DNA from: Candidatus Thalassarchaeaceae archaeon
GTDB taxonomy: Archaea; Thermoplasmatota; Poseidoniia; Poseidoniales; Thalassarchaeaceae
Assembly (NCBI GenBank): GCA_030754395.1
Contig: JASMAJ010000048.1
Coordinates: 1-6,709, forward strand
DNA length: 6,709 nt
Reading direction: 5' to 3'
A program made the position numbers and the translations under genes. Below are positions 1 through 6,709 of this stretch, in pieces. The notes under the pieces were generated by a model, which saw only the letters and a program-made list of their open reading frames with translations, did no database searches and was not told the DNA's origin. Each line of letters starts with the position of its first letter. The stretch's first letter is position 1.

Positions 1-2116
1 CCACCCATTCTGGTTGACTGATATTATCTAGAACCGAATCTGTAGAATTCCATGAGCCAGCACCTAGTCCGAATTTTCGTACTATTCTTTCAATCCCCTT
101 CTTACCCGGTTTCTTACCGACTAATCTTCGTCCTCCAGTCTTACCTTTACCAGCGGCTCCCGCTAGTAAGTCTTCGATATCTGAACCCATGATTGGTAGT
201 GCCTTCTGGATTGTTTTTGGTTCAATTCCATGCTCTAAATTGAAGGCTTCTTGCCTTATTCTACGTGCATTTGTTTGTTTGATTGAAGCTTCCATTGCAG
301 AAGAAACTGAGTCAGCATAGAGAATCACTTGACCGTTGACATTTCGAGATGCGCGACCAATTGTTTGCAGTAGAGAGCGTTCGTTACGAAGGAATCCTTG
401 GCGATCGGCATCGAAAATCGCTACTAGAGAAACCTCTGGAATGTCGAGTCCTTCTCTAAGCAGATTTATTCCGACAATTACATCGATATATCCAATTCTT
501 AATGCCTTGATAATTTCAGTTCTCTCCAATGTATCAATCTCTGAATGCAAGTAGTGAGCCTTGATTCCCATTCTTTCAAGATAGGCTGCAACTTCTTCTG
601 CAAATTTGATGGTCATCACCGTGACTAATACTCTCTCTCCTTTCTTGATACGCTCATTGATTTCACCTAGAAGATCATCCATTTGACCCTCGGTTCTTCG
701 TACTACAATATTAGGGTCTAGTAGTCCAGTAGGTCGAATTTCCATTCTTACTACACCTTCTAAATCTTCTAGAATTTCTTCCATTGCGTAGAGACCCTGT
801 TTCTTGTCATAATCAGCAGGCTTTGCTCCTCCTCCAGATTGTGCGTGTAGAAGACCTTGGTGAACTTCTTGTCCTGTGATTTCAGCAAGATGACGAAGTT
901 CTCTTTCACCAGGCGTAGCGCTGACATAGAGCATCTGTGGAATTATCTCTTGGAATTCTTTCATTTTCAAAGGACGATTATCATGGGCACTTGGAAGACG
1001 GAAACCAAAGTCAATGAGATTCTTTTTGCGAGACCAATCTCCTCCAAACATCCCTCCAACTTGAGGTAGAGTTACGTGACTCTCGTCCATGATTACTAGA
1101 TACCTGTCAACACCACCGTGGAAATGCTCAGCACAATATCTGTAGAAGTCTAGTAGACAGTATGGCCGCTCACCGACCTCTCTCCCATCAAAATGTAGAG
1201 AATAGTTTTCCACACCTTTGCAAGAGCCAACTTCTCTAAGCATTTCAAGATCAAACTTTGTTCGCTGTTCAATGCGATGTGCTTCCAAATCCATGCCTTT
1301 GCTAACAAAGAAATCGATTTGATTGTCTAATTCAGCCTCAATGTCCTCAATTGCTTGCATGAATCGTTCTTCACTTGTCATGTAGAATTCCTTAGGGTGA
1401 ATCCAAGCCTCCTCAAATTCATCGAGCGGTTCCCATGAAACCGCTTCACAGACAGTTATTCGCTCGATGCCATCCCAACCGAATCTAATCCGAATCGGGT
1501 CATCTCGGCTGGGCATCCAAACATCCAGCACTTCACCGCGAAGCCGCACATCTCCACGTGCTATATCACCAGTAGTTCTTCGATATTGCAACTCAACTAA
1601 ATCTCTCATTACTTCCTGAGGGTCACGTTGGTCTCCAACCTCTAAATGAAGATAGGATTCTTGAAATGCTTCTGGAGGATTGAGACCATAGATGGCGCTG
1701 ACTGTACCTACGGTGATTACATCAGGACGGGTGACAAGACTTGCTACAGTAGAGAATCGCTCTTGCTCTATTCGTTCATTCATCTGCAATTCTTTATCGA
1801 TGTAGAGGTCCCGATTGGGTAGGTATGCCTCTGGTTGATAGTAGTCGTAATAACTGACGAAATACTCAACTGCATTCTCAGGAAACAATTCACTCATTTC
1901 CTGCCACAACTGCCTTGCTAGAGTCTTATTATGTGAGAGAATCAATGTTGGAATCCCCATTCTTTCAATGATATTTGCCATGGCGAAAGTCTTGCCAGAG
2001 CCAGTCACTCCCATCAGAACACAGCGTTCCTGATTTGCTTCGATTTGTTCTATGAGTGCGTTAATCGCTTGTTCTTGGTCTCCGGCAGTGCCGTAATCAG
2101 AACGTAGGACGAACAT
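1..2116 (-). CDS. uvrB: Excinuclease ABC subunit UvrB, 3' end cut off by the window
   Basis: UvrB is the damage-verifying helicase-like subunit of UvrABC nucleotide excision repair in the cytoplasm. It is loaded on DNA by UvrA and then recruits UvrC. The frame is open from ATG 2116 to the left edge (705 codons, no stop). Visible motifs are Walker A GVTGSGKTF (residues 36-44), the damage-probing beta-hairpin region with YFVSYYDYYQPEAYLP (about 85-100), the DESH box (344-347), YVSATPG (397-403), RPTGLLDP (461-468), LLREGLDIPEV, and motif VI QTIGRASRN (584-592) followed by an EHGI segment (about 628-631). Two things are odd. About 57 residues separate SATPG from RPTGLLDP, where E. coli has about 16. 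After EHGI comes a Gly/Lys-rich basic stretch (about 653-673) with no UVR domain yet visible, so any such domain lies off the window. ATG 2116 is preferred over GTG 2119 because GAGGTG lies 5 nt upstream. The gene starts 9 nt after the ubiA stop, so co-transcription with the quinone genes is likely. The identification is certain from the motifs. Confidence 0.97.
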   Translation of the reverse strand, partial: MFVLRSDYGTAGDQEQAINALIEQIEANQERCVLMGVTGSGKTFAMANIIERMGIPTLILSHNKTLARQLWQEMSELFPENAVEYFVSYYDYYQPEAYLPNRDLYIDKELQMNERIEQERFSTVASLVTRPDVITVGTVSAIYGLNPPEAFQESYLHLEVGDQRDPQEVMRDLVELQYRRTTGDIARGDVRLRGEVLDVWMPSRDDPIRIRFGWDGIERITVCEAVSWEPLDEFEEAWIHPKEFYMTSEERFMQAIEDIEAELDNQIDFFVSKGMDLEAHRIEQRTKFDLEMLREVGSCKGVENYSLHFDGREVGERPYCLLDFYRYCAEHFHGGVDRYLVIMDESHVTLPQVGGMFGGDWSRKKNLIDFGFRLPSAHDNRPLKMKEFQEIIPQMLYVSATPGERELRHLAEITGQEVHQGLLHAQSGGGAKPADYDKKQGLYAMEEILEDLEGVVRMEIRPTGLLDPNIVVRRTEGQMDDLLGEINERIKKGERVLVTVMTIKFAEEVAAYLERMGIKAHYLHSEIDTLERTEIIKALRIGYIDVIVGINLLREGLDIPEVSLVAIFDADRQGFLRNERSLLQTIGRASRNVNGQVILYADSVSSAMEASIKQTNARRIRQEAFNLEHGIEPKTIQKALPIMGSDIEDLLAGAAGKGKTGGRRLVGKKPGKKGIERIVRKFGLGAGSWNSTDSVLDNISQPEWV

Positions 2117-2121
2117 CACAA

Positions 2122-2127
2122 CACCTC
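2122..2127 (-). promoter_or_regulatory. Ribosome binding site of uvrB
   Basis: GAGGTG on the minus strand matches the archaeal/bacterial Shine-Dalgarno consensus GGAGGTGA. It lies 5 nt before ATG 2116 and only 2 nt before the competing GTG 2119, which decides the start. It overlaps the ubiA stop codon TGA (2126..2128), so uvrB translation is probably coupled to ubiA. Confidence 0.7.
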
Positions 2128-3031
2128 ACTCTAACAGTCCATTATTAGAGGGTTCAATCATCAAGATCGCTATTAGAAGAACCCACCCAGTAAGCATTGA
2201 TACACGGAATAGAGTAGTTTGGAAATCTTCTAATCGCTCCCGAGCGACAATGACTGCAATATTCAGTCCAGACATCAGACCTGCTGCTACAAGAAACCAA
2301 ATCTCATCCATTGGATCTGAAATGGCGAAGCAGGCGAACCAGAGTAAAGTGAGTTGTACAGAAGTCCTAGTTGTAGCGCCCTCACTAAATCGAGAAGGGA
2401 ATGAATGAATGCCACTTTTTCGGTCACTTTCGACATCCATTCTTGCGTAATTGATGTCAAAGGCAGCAATCCAAAATGTCACTCCTAATGATATGAAAAA
2501 TATTACAGGATACCAGTATAAGTCTGTGATTGCAGCCCATCCATGTACATCTGCTGCAACAGCAATCCATGCTCCTGCTGGTGCAAGTGCGAGACAAAGA
2601 CCTAGCCAAAAGTGGCACAACCATGTGTGACGTTTTGTGTAGGGGTAGATGACGAAAACTAGGACTGGGAGCCAAGCCATCATCAGTGCAACTTCGTTAA
2701 GTTGCCATGCACCAAATAATAGCATTCCGAGAAAGATTGCTGAAAGAGTCCAAGCGGTATTCATCGACATCGCTCCAGATACTAGATGGCGATTTTCTGT
2801 TCGAGGATTAGCAGCATCAATGTCTCGATCTATAATTCGATTCAGAGTCATTGCAAGACCTCGAGCTCCAACTGCTGCAATTAGAATCCACAGGATATCA
2901 ATGCCAAACTTCTGTGAAGGAAGTTCGTGCATGAATTGATTGTGTGCAAGAACATAGCCAATGAGAACAAAAGGGAGAGAGAAAAGTGTGTGTTCAACTT
3001 TGACGAATGAAAGAATCTCTTTCATTCCCAT
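2126..3031 (-). CDS. ubiA: UbiA-family prenyltransferase, probably of menaquinone synthesis (MqnP-like)
   Basis: This integral membrane enzyme of the UbiA superfamily attaches a polyprenyl diphosphate chain to an aromatic acid ring. From ATG 3031 the protein has 301 residues, the usual family length, and is mostly hydrophobic with about eight or nine predicted membrane segments. The first Asp motif is N64-x3-D68-x3-D72 (NRIIDRDID). The second is FDINYARMD..SD..SGIHS (about 191-210, with D199 and D203). Together they bind Mg2+ and diphosphate. The second motif resembles the UbiA subgroup found beside UbiD in futalosine menaquinone loci (MqnP) rather than archaeal lipid synthases, which supports an aromatic acceptor such as 1,4-dihydroxy-6-naphthoate; that substrate is inferred. 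The start is ATG 3031, sharing one base with the ubiD stop (TGATG), with GGAGG 7 nt upstream. TTG 3034 would sit only 4 nt from that site, and ATG 3025 is a weaker alternative. The gene is the second of a ubiD-ubiA-uvrB operon. Confidence 0.9.
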   Translation of the reverse strand: MGMKEILSFVKVEHTLFSLPFVLIGYVLAHNQFMHELPSQKFGIDILWILIAAVGARGLAMTLNRIIDRDIDAANPRTENRHLVSGAMSMNTAWTLSAIFLGMLLFGAWQLNEVALMMAWLPVLVFVIYPYTKRHTWLCHFWLGLCLALAPAGAWIAVAADVHGWAAITDLYWYPVIFFISLGVTFWIAAFDINYARMDVESDRKSGIHSFPSRFSEGATTRTSVQLTLLWFACFAISDPMDEIWFLVAAGLMSGLNIAVIVARERLEDFQTTLFRVSMLTGWVLLIAILMIEPSNNGLLE

Positions 3032-4926
3032 CAAAGCCCCTCCTTATCCATCCATGCATCGACCTTAGCCTCAACAATAGGATCGTGAAGCGTCACAGCA
3101 GGCCAACGTCTGACCGGAAGTGGCCCATTGTTGGATGGAATAGGTGCAGTGGCGTCCCAAGCGAGGCGAGTTTTCTCATCATCAAAATGCAGGTCTCGAG
3201 CAACATCAAATCTACAGAATAATTGCCACAGAAGTCTTCTTTTCCAATTTTCATCAGATAGGTCTGTATCATCGTCGGTGATAAATAGCCAGCGTAGGTT
3301 TTCGCCTCCATCAAGTGACCAAATCTCATCACGTAATTTTGCTATATGCGCGCGTTGTGCAGCCGCAGCCTCCTCGTTGACACTCTCCATCGAAGCCTCA
3401 GGACGAGGACCTCCCTGAATGTGAGTGGTGACTACCATCATTGAAGGGCGCAACATTCTAACTGAATTCACTCCATCAACCAAACTTACTTTTTCAGCAA
3501 ATAATTCACCGGGTCCTGAATTGAGTTCTAATCCAAACATAGGATCGTCTTTGGTCGGGGTCGATGCATCGATGATAATCTTCGAATGTATGTTCGCCCA
3601 AGGAGAATCGTGTGCTAGGGTGTCAGCCACTTGCCCCTCAAGTACCTGGATATCATACTCAATGTGGACTTTGGAATCAAGAGCGTCTAGGAGGACTTCC
3701 AAGTCTTTCACAGGGTGATTTTTATCTGCAGCCACAATTGACTTCAGGAACATCATCTGACCTGCTCCTAAGAGTCCTAATGCTGTCTTACGAGCCTGTC
3801 TTGGATAGTTTTGTTTACTTGAAACAATAGCTAGATTGTGAAAACCAGTCTCAAGCGGTAAGAACAAATCGACTACATCTCGGTGTTGGAATTGGAGTAC
3901 GGGTCTGAAAGCATCACCTACGGCCTCACCGAGGTAACCATCTTCCATTGGAGGTAAACCAACGATAGTTGCTGGTAATACTGCATTTTTCCTGTGAGTT
4001 ATTGCGGTAACGTGCATTACTGGATATTCATCTGCTAGAGAATAATATCCGAAATGGTCTCCAAATGGGCCTTCTGTTCTTGTTTCTCCTGGGATCATAT
4101 ATCCTTCAATGACAAAATCTACCTCGGCGGGCACCCACAAGTCATTGGTTTTACACTTGCTCAGCCGCAGTCGCTTTCCACCTAACAGGCCTGCGAATTC
4201 ATATTCAGAGAGATTGTCTGGTAGAGGTGACATGGCTGAGAAAATCAACTCAGGAGGTCCACCCATACAAATTGCAACCGGCATCCTGCCATCACCTGCT
4301 TCTGCTGCATGTTCTGCACCATGCTTATGTCGCTGCCAGTGTAATCCAACTTCCTTTGGCCCGAATACTTGAGCTCGATACATTCCCATGTTGTGAACAC
4401 CAGTAGATGGGTCGGCAGTGATTACCAATGGTAGAGTGATGAATGGTCCTCCATCATTCGGCCATGTTGTAGGAATGGGTAAACGAGTCATATCCGGTTC
4501 AGCCATCACAACTTGTTGGCAAGCACCTCTACCTACTTTCTTGGGTGCCATCGACATACCTTGTAGTGCCAAGCCTAGACCTTTCCATGGTGCTCGAAGA
4601 ATAGAACCAATGTCGGGTTTCATCAGTCCGACCATTCGCTGACCAATTTCACTAGGCTCATCAACCCCGAGTGCGACATTGGTTCGCTGCCTTGTTCCAA
4701 AGAGATTCATCGCTAATGGGAATTGACTAATCGAGCCGTCAGCCAGTCGGGGTTGTTCAAAGATTACAGCAGGACCTCCGTGTTTGACCAATTTGTCAGC
4801 GATACATCCCGCTTCAAGGGCGCAGTCGATTGGTTCATTGACGTGAAGCAGTTCGCCAGAACCCTCCAAGACTTTGAGAAACCGACCTAGGCTACGCCTC
4901 GACATATATTGCGCGTGGCGATTCAT
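3031..4926 (-). CDS. ubiD: UbiD-family prenylated-FMN decarboxylase, probably of menaquinone synthesis (MqnL-like)
   Basis: UbiD enzymes remove the carboxyl group from an aromatic or prenylated aromatic acid using prenylated FMN made by a UbiX partner, which is not in this window. Family hallmarks are HNMGMYR (178-184), where N179 and R184 match the metal/cofactor Asn and catalytic Arg of characterised members, LHW (195-197), and ETRTEGPFGDHFGYYS (281-296), which carries the acidic catalytic residues. At 631 residues it is longer than E. coli UbiD (about 500) and closer to the long forms in epsilonproteobacterial futalosine pathways. The extra length is mainly C-terminal. With the neighbouring prenyltransferase the likely job is decarboxylating the prenylated naphthoate in menaquinone synthesis; this is inferred from context. 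The start is ATG 4926 or the in-frame ATG 4905 (Met8). Family proteins usually begin just before the SLxxFL segment, which favours Met8, and neither ATG has a clear Shine-Dalgarno site. It is the first gene of the leftward operon. Confidence 0.92.
   Translation of the reverse strand: MNRHAQYMSRRSLGRFLKVLEGSGELLHVNEPIDCALEAGCIADKLVKHGGPAVIFEQPRLADGSISQFPLAMNLFGTRQRTNVALGVDEPSEIGQRMVGLMKPDIGSILRAPWKGLGLALQGMSMAPKKVGRGACQQVVMAEPDMTRLPIPTTWPNDGGPFITLPLVITADPSTGVHNMGMYRAQVFGPKEVGLHWQRHKHGAEHAAEAGDGRMPVAICMGGPPELIFSAMSPLPDNLSEYEFAGLLGGKRLRLSKCKTNDLWVPAEVDFVIEGYMIPGETRTEGPFGDHFGYYSLADEYPVMHVTAITHRKNAVLPATIVGLPPMEDGYLGEAVGDAFRPVLQFQHRDVVDLFLPLETGFHNLAIVSSKQNYPRQARKTALGLLGAGQMMFLKSIVAADKNHPVKDLEVLLDALDSKVHIEYDIQVLEGQVADTLAHDSPWANIHSKIIIDASTPTKDDPMFGLELNSGPGELFAEKVSLVDGVNSVRMLRPSMMVVTTHIQGGPRPEASMESVNEEAAAAQRAHIAKLRDEIWSLDGGENLRWLFITDDDTDLSDENWKRRLLWQLFCRFDVARDLHFDDEKTRLAWDATAPIPSNNGPLPVRRWPAVTLHDPIVEAKVDAWMDKEGL
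3039..3043 (-). promoter_or_regulatory. Ribosome binding site of ubiA, inside the ubiD 3' end
   Basis: GGAGG on the minus strand, within AAGGAGGGG, ends 7 nt before ATG 3031. This spacing supports that ATG over TTG 3034 (4 nt) and ATG 3025 (13 nt). It lies in the last codons of ubiD, whose stop TGA overlaps the ubiA ATG by one base, a layout typical of translational coupling. Confidence 0.7.
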
Positions 4927-4974
4927 CGTTCAATATGTTCCCCACGCTATCGTAGATAGCGGAGCGACGGATTC
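4927..4974. promoter_or_regulatory. Divergent promoter region between ubiD and the reductase gene
   Basis: Only 48 bp separate the two outward-facing genes, so both promoters must fit here or slightly inside the 5' codons. The only AT-rich block is TTCAATATGTT (4929..4939), which reads as a weak TATA-like element on either strand. Leftward it lies about 25-30 bp before ATG 4905 of ubiD, which would suit a leaderless archaeal transcript starting at Met8. Rightward it would place a transcription start near 4960, about 15 nt before ATG 4975. These assignments come from spacing alone. A perfect palindrome fills the centre and is listed separately. Confidence 0.45.
4945..4961. repeat. Perfect 7-bp inverted repeat with a 3-bp spacer, candidate operator
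   Basis: CGCTATC-GTA-GATAGCG is a perfect interrupted palindrome near the centre of the 48-bp divergent intergenic region. Next to the rightward start it could block transcription of the reductase gene. For ubiD it lies upstream of the TATA-like block. The size and symmetry fit a dimeric helix-turn-helix regulator. A short RNA hairpin in the reductase leader is an alternative, though a 3-nt loop is tight. No regulator gene is present in the window. Confidence 0.5.
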
Positions 4975-6231
4975 ATGGCCTACTTAATGACGCACAGCAT
5001 CGTGGCAGAGGGAATCACGTCTTGTGATGTGCTCGTTGTTGGTGCTGGACCGGGTGGTGGAAACGCTGCTCTACACAGTGCCCGGGCAGGCTTAGATGTC
5101 ATTCTAATTGAGGATCATCCAGCTATTGGAACTCCAGTTCATTGTGGTGAGTGCATCTCTGATGTCGCTTGTGATAATTTGAATCTCGAATTACCTCCAC
5201 ATGTGATTAGTAAACGAGTCCATGGCATCAGAGTCATCTTTCCAGATGGTACCGCGAAAAAATTGACAGAAGAGGGATATGTCCTTGAGAAGCATCTATT
5301 CGAGCGTTGGATTGCTGAAGAAGCGGCCTCCGAAGGAGTTCAAGTACACCTTTCTCACAAATTGCGTAGTATGGAAAAGCAGTATGATGGAGACCAGTTC
5401 ACAGGTTGGTTGTGTGAAGGAAATGGCAACCAATTTCCGATTCAGGCCAAGGTCGTCATTGATGCTTCAGGAGTTGCGGGCGCTTGTTCTAGAATTCTTG
5501 ATTTGAATCCCCGAGGCAAGGTCATTGCAGGAATGCAGTACGAAATGCTTGAGGTTCCAACCGATGATTATCTAGACTTTTACATCTGGCCGCAGTATGT
5601 TGACAAAGGATATCTTTGGATGATCCCAAAGTGTGATGGCCGCGCTAATGTTGGTTTAGTTACAGAAGACAAAAGCCGAGCCAAGAAAGCACTCGATGAA
5701 TTCATTGAAGATACAGAATTCAAGAATCTGCAACAGGTTGCACCTCCATGGAAAGAGAAAGGCAATCCCGCCTTTGGAGGCACAATTCCAATCTCAGGAC
5801 CTTACGAATTCACCTATGATGATGGATTGATGTTGGTCGGTGATGCTGCAGGCTTCACTTCACCTCTCTTTGAGGGTGGCTCACATCTAGCTTTGAAGTC
5901 GGCCACCTTCGCTGCTAAGGTGGCCTCGGAGCAAATTTCAGAAGGAGATTTTAGCGCTGAAAAGATGGCTAGATACCAAAAACTCTGGACTGACGAGTTT
6001 CCTCCTTATGGAAAAATCCTCAAGGGCAAATCAGCCCTCTTTGAATTGTCAGATGACGACATGTCATTGATGGCCCAATGCTTCCCTGATGAGATGAGTA
6101 ATATGGGTCCACACGGTAAATTGGCTGTTTGTCTGAGAATACTCATGCGAAGGCCGAGTCTCTATGGAAAGAAAATAATTCCAGCCATGTTGTCTTTCGG
6201 ATATTCCCGAGCAAAGTATTACGGATGGTGA
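4975..6231 (+). CDS. Geranylgeranyl reductase family FAD-dependent oxidoreductase
   Basis: This 418-residue flavoprotein belongs to the family that hydrogenates double bonds of geranylgeranyl chains, such as archaeal digeranylgeranylglycerophospholipid reductase. It has an N-terminal dinucleotide fold with VVGAGPGG (G23, G25, G28), the CGEC segment (57-60) that in this family carries a conserved Cys near the flavin, VIDASGV (161-167), a GYLWMIP...ANVGL stretch (212-228) matching the family YxWxFP motif, and the second FAD motif GLMLVGDAAGF (284-294, D290). There are no membrane spans, although the family usually works at the membrane surface. Substrates could be archaeal ether lipids or the polyprenyl tail of menaquinone. 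The divergent quinone genes make the latter attractive, but it is inferred. The start is ATG 4975; the in-frame ATG 4987 is also possible and gives a leader closer to the family norm. GGAG at 4961..4964 is a weak ribosome site 10 nt upstream. The 3' end abuts or overlaps ccmF, suggesting one rightward operon. Confidence 0.9.
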   Translation: MAYLMTHSIVAEGITSCDVLVVGAGPGGGNAALHSARAGLDVILIEDHPAIGTPVHCGECISDVACDNLNLELPPHVISKRVHGIRVIFPDGTAKKLTEEGYVLEKHLFERWIAEEAASEGVQVHLSHKLRSMEKQYDGDQFTGWLCEGNGNQFPIQAKVVIDASGVAGACSRILDLNPRGKVIAGMQYEMLEVPTDDYLDFYIWPQYVDKGYLWMIPKCDGRANVGLVTEDKSRAKKALDEFIEDTEFKNLQQVAPPWKEKGNPAFGGTIPISGPYEFTYDDGLMLVGDAAGFTSPLFEGGSHLALKSATFAAKVASEQISEGDFSAEKMARYQKLWTDEFPPYGKILKGKSALFELSDDDMSLMAQCFPDEMSNMGPHGKLAVCLRILMRRPSLYGKKIIPAMLSFGYSRAKYYGW

Positions 6232-6247
6232 TTCAATCCTCCCCCTT

Positions 6248-6709
6248 TTGGGAAATATTTTGACAGGACTTGCAATTGCAGTCAGTATATTGTGGTCTAT
6301 TGACAAAATTCCTGCAGACAAATTGTTGTTCAGACATGTCACATTTATTGCCCAAATTTTTCCTCTGATGTTGTTAATTGGGGCTTTCATAGTCGATGCA
6401 GATAGTCTAGATTTAGTATCTAGATATGGAGGAGAGGATCTTCCCTTGTTGTACCGCATTTCTGCAGTTTGGGGGGGTAGGGCCGGTCCTCTGCTTCTGT
6501 GGGCTGCATTGTTAGGAGTCATTGGCTGGTTCATGTTTGATAACACAGAATCAAATTTACTTCAAGTTCGTTTGATGCATTCTACTACTGCTGTAGTTCT
6601 TGCAATTTCTTGGCTACTCCAACCATTTGCAGAATCTACAGGTGCCGTTGGAATATTACATCCCCTTCTTCAAACAAATTTGATGGTAATCCATCCTCCA
6701 ATCGTCTTC
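6248..6709 (+). CDS. ccmF: Cytochrome c maturation heme lyase CcmF, N-terminal part, 3' end cut off
   Basis: CcmF is the membrane subunit of the system I cytochrome c maturation machinery. It handles heme and attaches it to apocytochrome c outside the membrane. The open frame reaches the right edge. Its order matches E. coli CcmF: an N-terminal hydrophobic helix (GNILTGLAIAVSILW), an AFIVD segment, LPLLYRISAVWGGRAGPLLLW (E. coli has LPVWYRVAATWGAHEGSLLLW), then HPLLQ and MVIHPP, corresponding to NPLLQ and LIFHPP. Four membrane segments are visible, and the heme-binding WWD domain lies off the window. The E of the usual EGS is A here. The start is uncertain. No ATG or GTG occurs in this frame before ATG 6368, which would delete the first helix; TTG 6248 is the best in-frame choice but has no ribosome site. 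One extra C in the C5T4 run at 6241..6249 would join the frame to ATG 6225, overlapping the reductase stop by 7 nt. It probably shares an operon with the upstream reductase. Confidence 0.88.
   Translation, partial: MGNILTGLAIAVSILWSIDKIPADKLLFRHVTFIAQIFPLMLLIGAFIVDADSLDLVSRYGGEDLPLLYRISAVWGGRAGPLLLWAALLGVIGWFMFDNTESNLLQVRLMHSTTAVVLAISWLLQPFAESTGAVGILHPLLQTNLMVIHPPIVF

Noticed and set aside
857..1069. Short plus-strand open frames such as this one and 336..554
   Set aside because: They are antisense to uvrB, whose frame carries conserved helicase motifs through the same bases.
2117..2119. GTG as the start codon of uvrB
   Set aside because: It lies only 2 nt from the GAGGTG ribosome site, while ATG 2116 has better spacing and is the stronger start codon.
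3032..3034. TTG as the start codon of ubiA
   Set aside because: ATG directly follows, has a 7-nt spacing from GGAGG, and forms the common TGATG coupling with the ubiD stop.
6471..6477. A run of seven Gs as a possible frameshift site in ccmF
   Set aside because: The frame before (LPLLYRISAVW) and after (GGRAGPLLLW) the run matches CcmF continuously, so the run length is correct.
6064..6546. A 160-codon open frame on the minus strand
   Set aside because: It lies antisense across the conserved end of the reductase and the start of ccmF, shows no recognisable domain, and the plus-strand frames carry clear family motifs.

Overview
The window holds five protein genes packed almost without gaps, in two divergent groups that meet at a 48-bp intergenic region (4927..4974). 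Reading left from it are a UbiD-family decarboxylase (3031..4926), a UbiA-family prenyltransferase (2126..3031) and excinuclease subunit UvrB (2116 down to the left edge, 3' end cut off). Reading right are a geranylgeranyl-reductase-family flavoprotein (4975..6231) and the N-terminal part of a CcmF-type cytochrome c heme lyase (about 6248 to the right edge, 3' end cut off). There are no RNA genes, insertion sequences, CRISPR arrays or long non-coding stretches.

Organism: most likely a free-living, respiring archaeon of the marine Group II/III type (Poseidoniales-like Thermoplasmatota). This is inference. It rests on the moderate GC content, the tightly packed genes, the GGAGG and GAGGTG ribosome-binding sites, and the pairing of a geranylgeranyl reductase with bacterial-type UvrB, UbiA/UbiD and CcmF. 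A bacterium cannot be excluded from this window alone.

How the genes fit together: the UbiA and UbiD proteins are the prenylation and decarboxylation pair of a respiratory quinone pathway. Their sequence style (a UbiA with an FDINYARMD..SDR..GIHS second motif, and a long 631-residue UbiD) resembles the MqnP/MqnL pair of the futalosine menaquinone route more than E. coli ubiquinone enzymes. The divergent flavoprotein could saturate double bonds in a prenyl chain, either of membrane lipids or of the quinone tail. CcmF attaches heme to c-type cytochromes, which take electrons downstream of the quinone pool. The region therefore reads as a respiratory-chain assembly neighbourhood, with the DNA-repair gene uvrB joined to the end of the quinone operon.

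Points worth a second look: a perfect 17-bp interrupted palindrome in the middle of the divergent promoter region; an extra segment of about 40 residues in UvrB between the SATPG motif and the RPTGLLDP segment, plus a basic Gly/Lys-rich tail; and a broken or unusual 5' end of ccmF, where one extra C in a C5T4 run would restore an ATG start overlapping the upstream stop codon. I see no clearly undescribed system here. The genes belong to known families.
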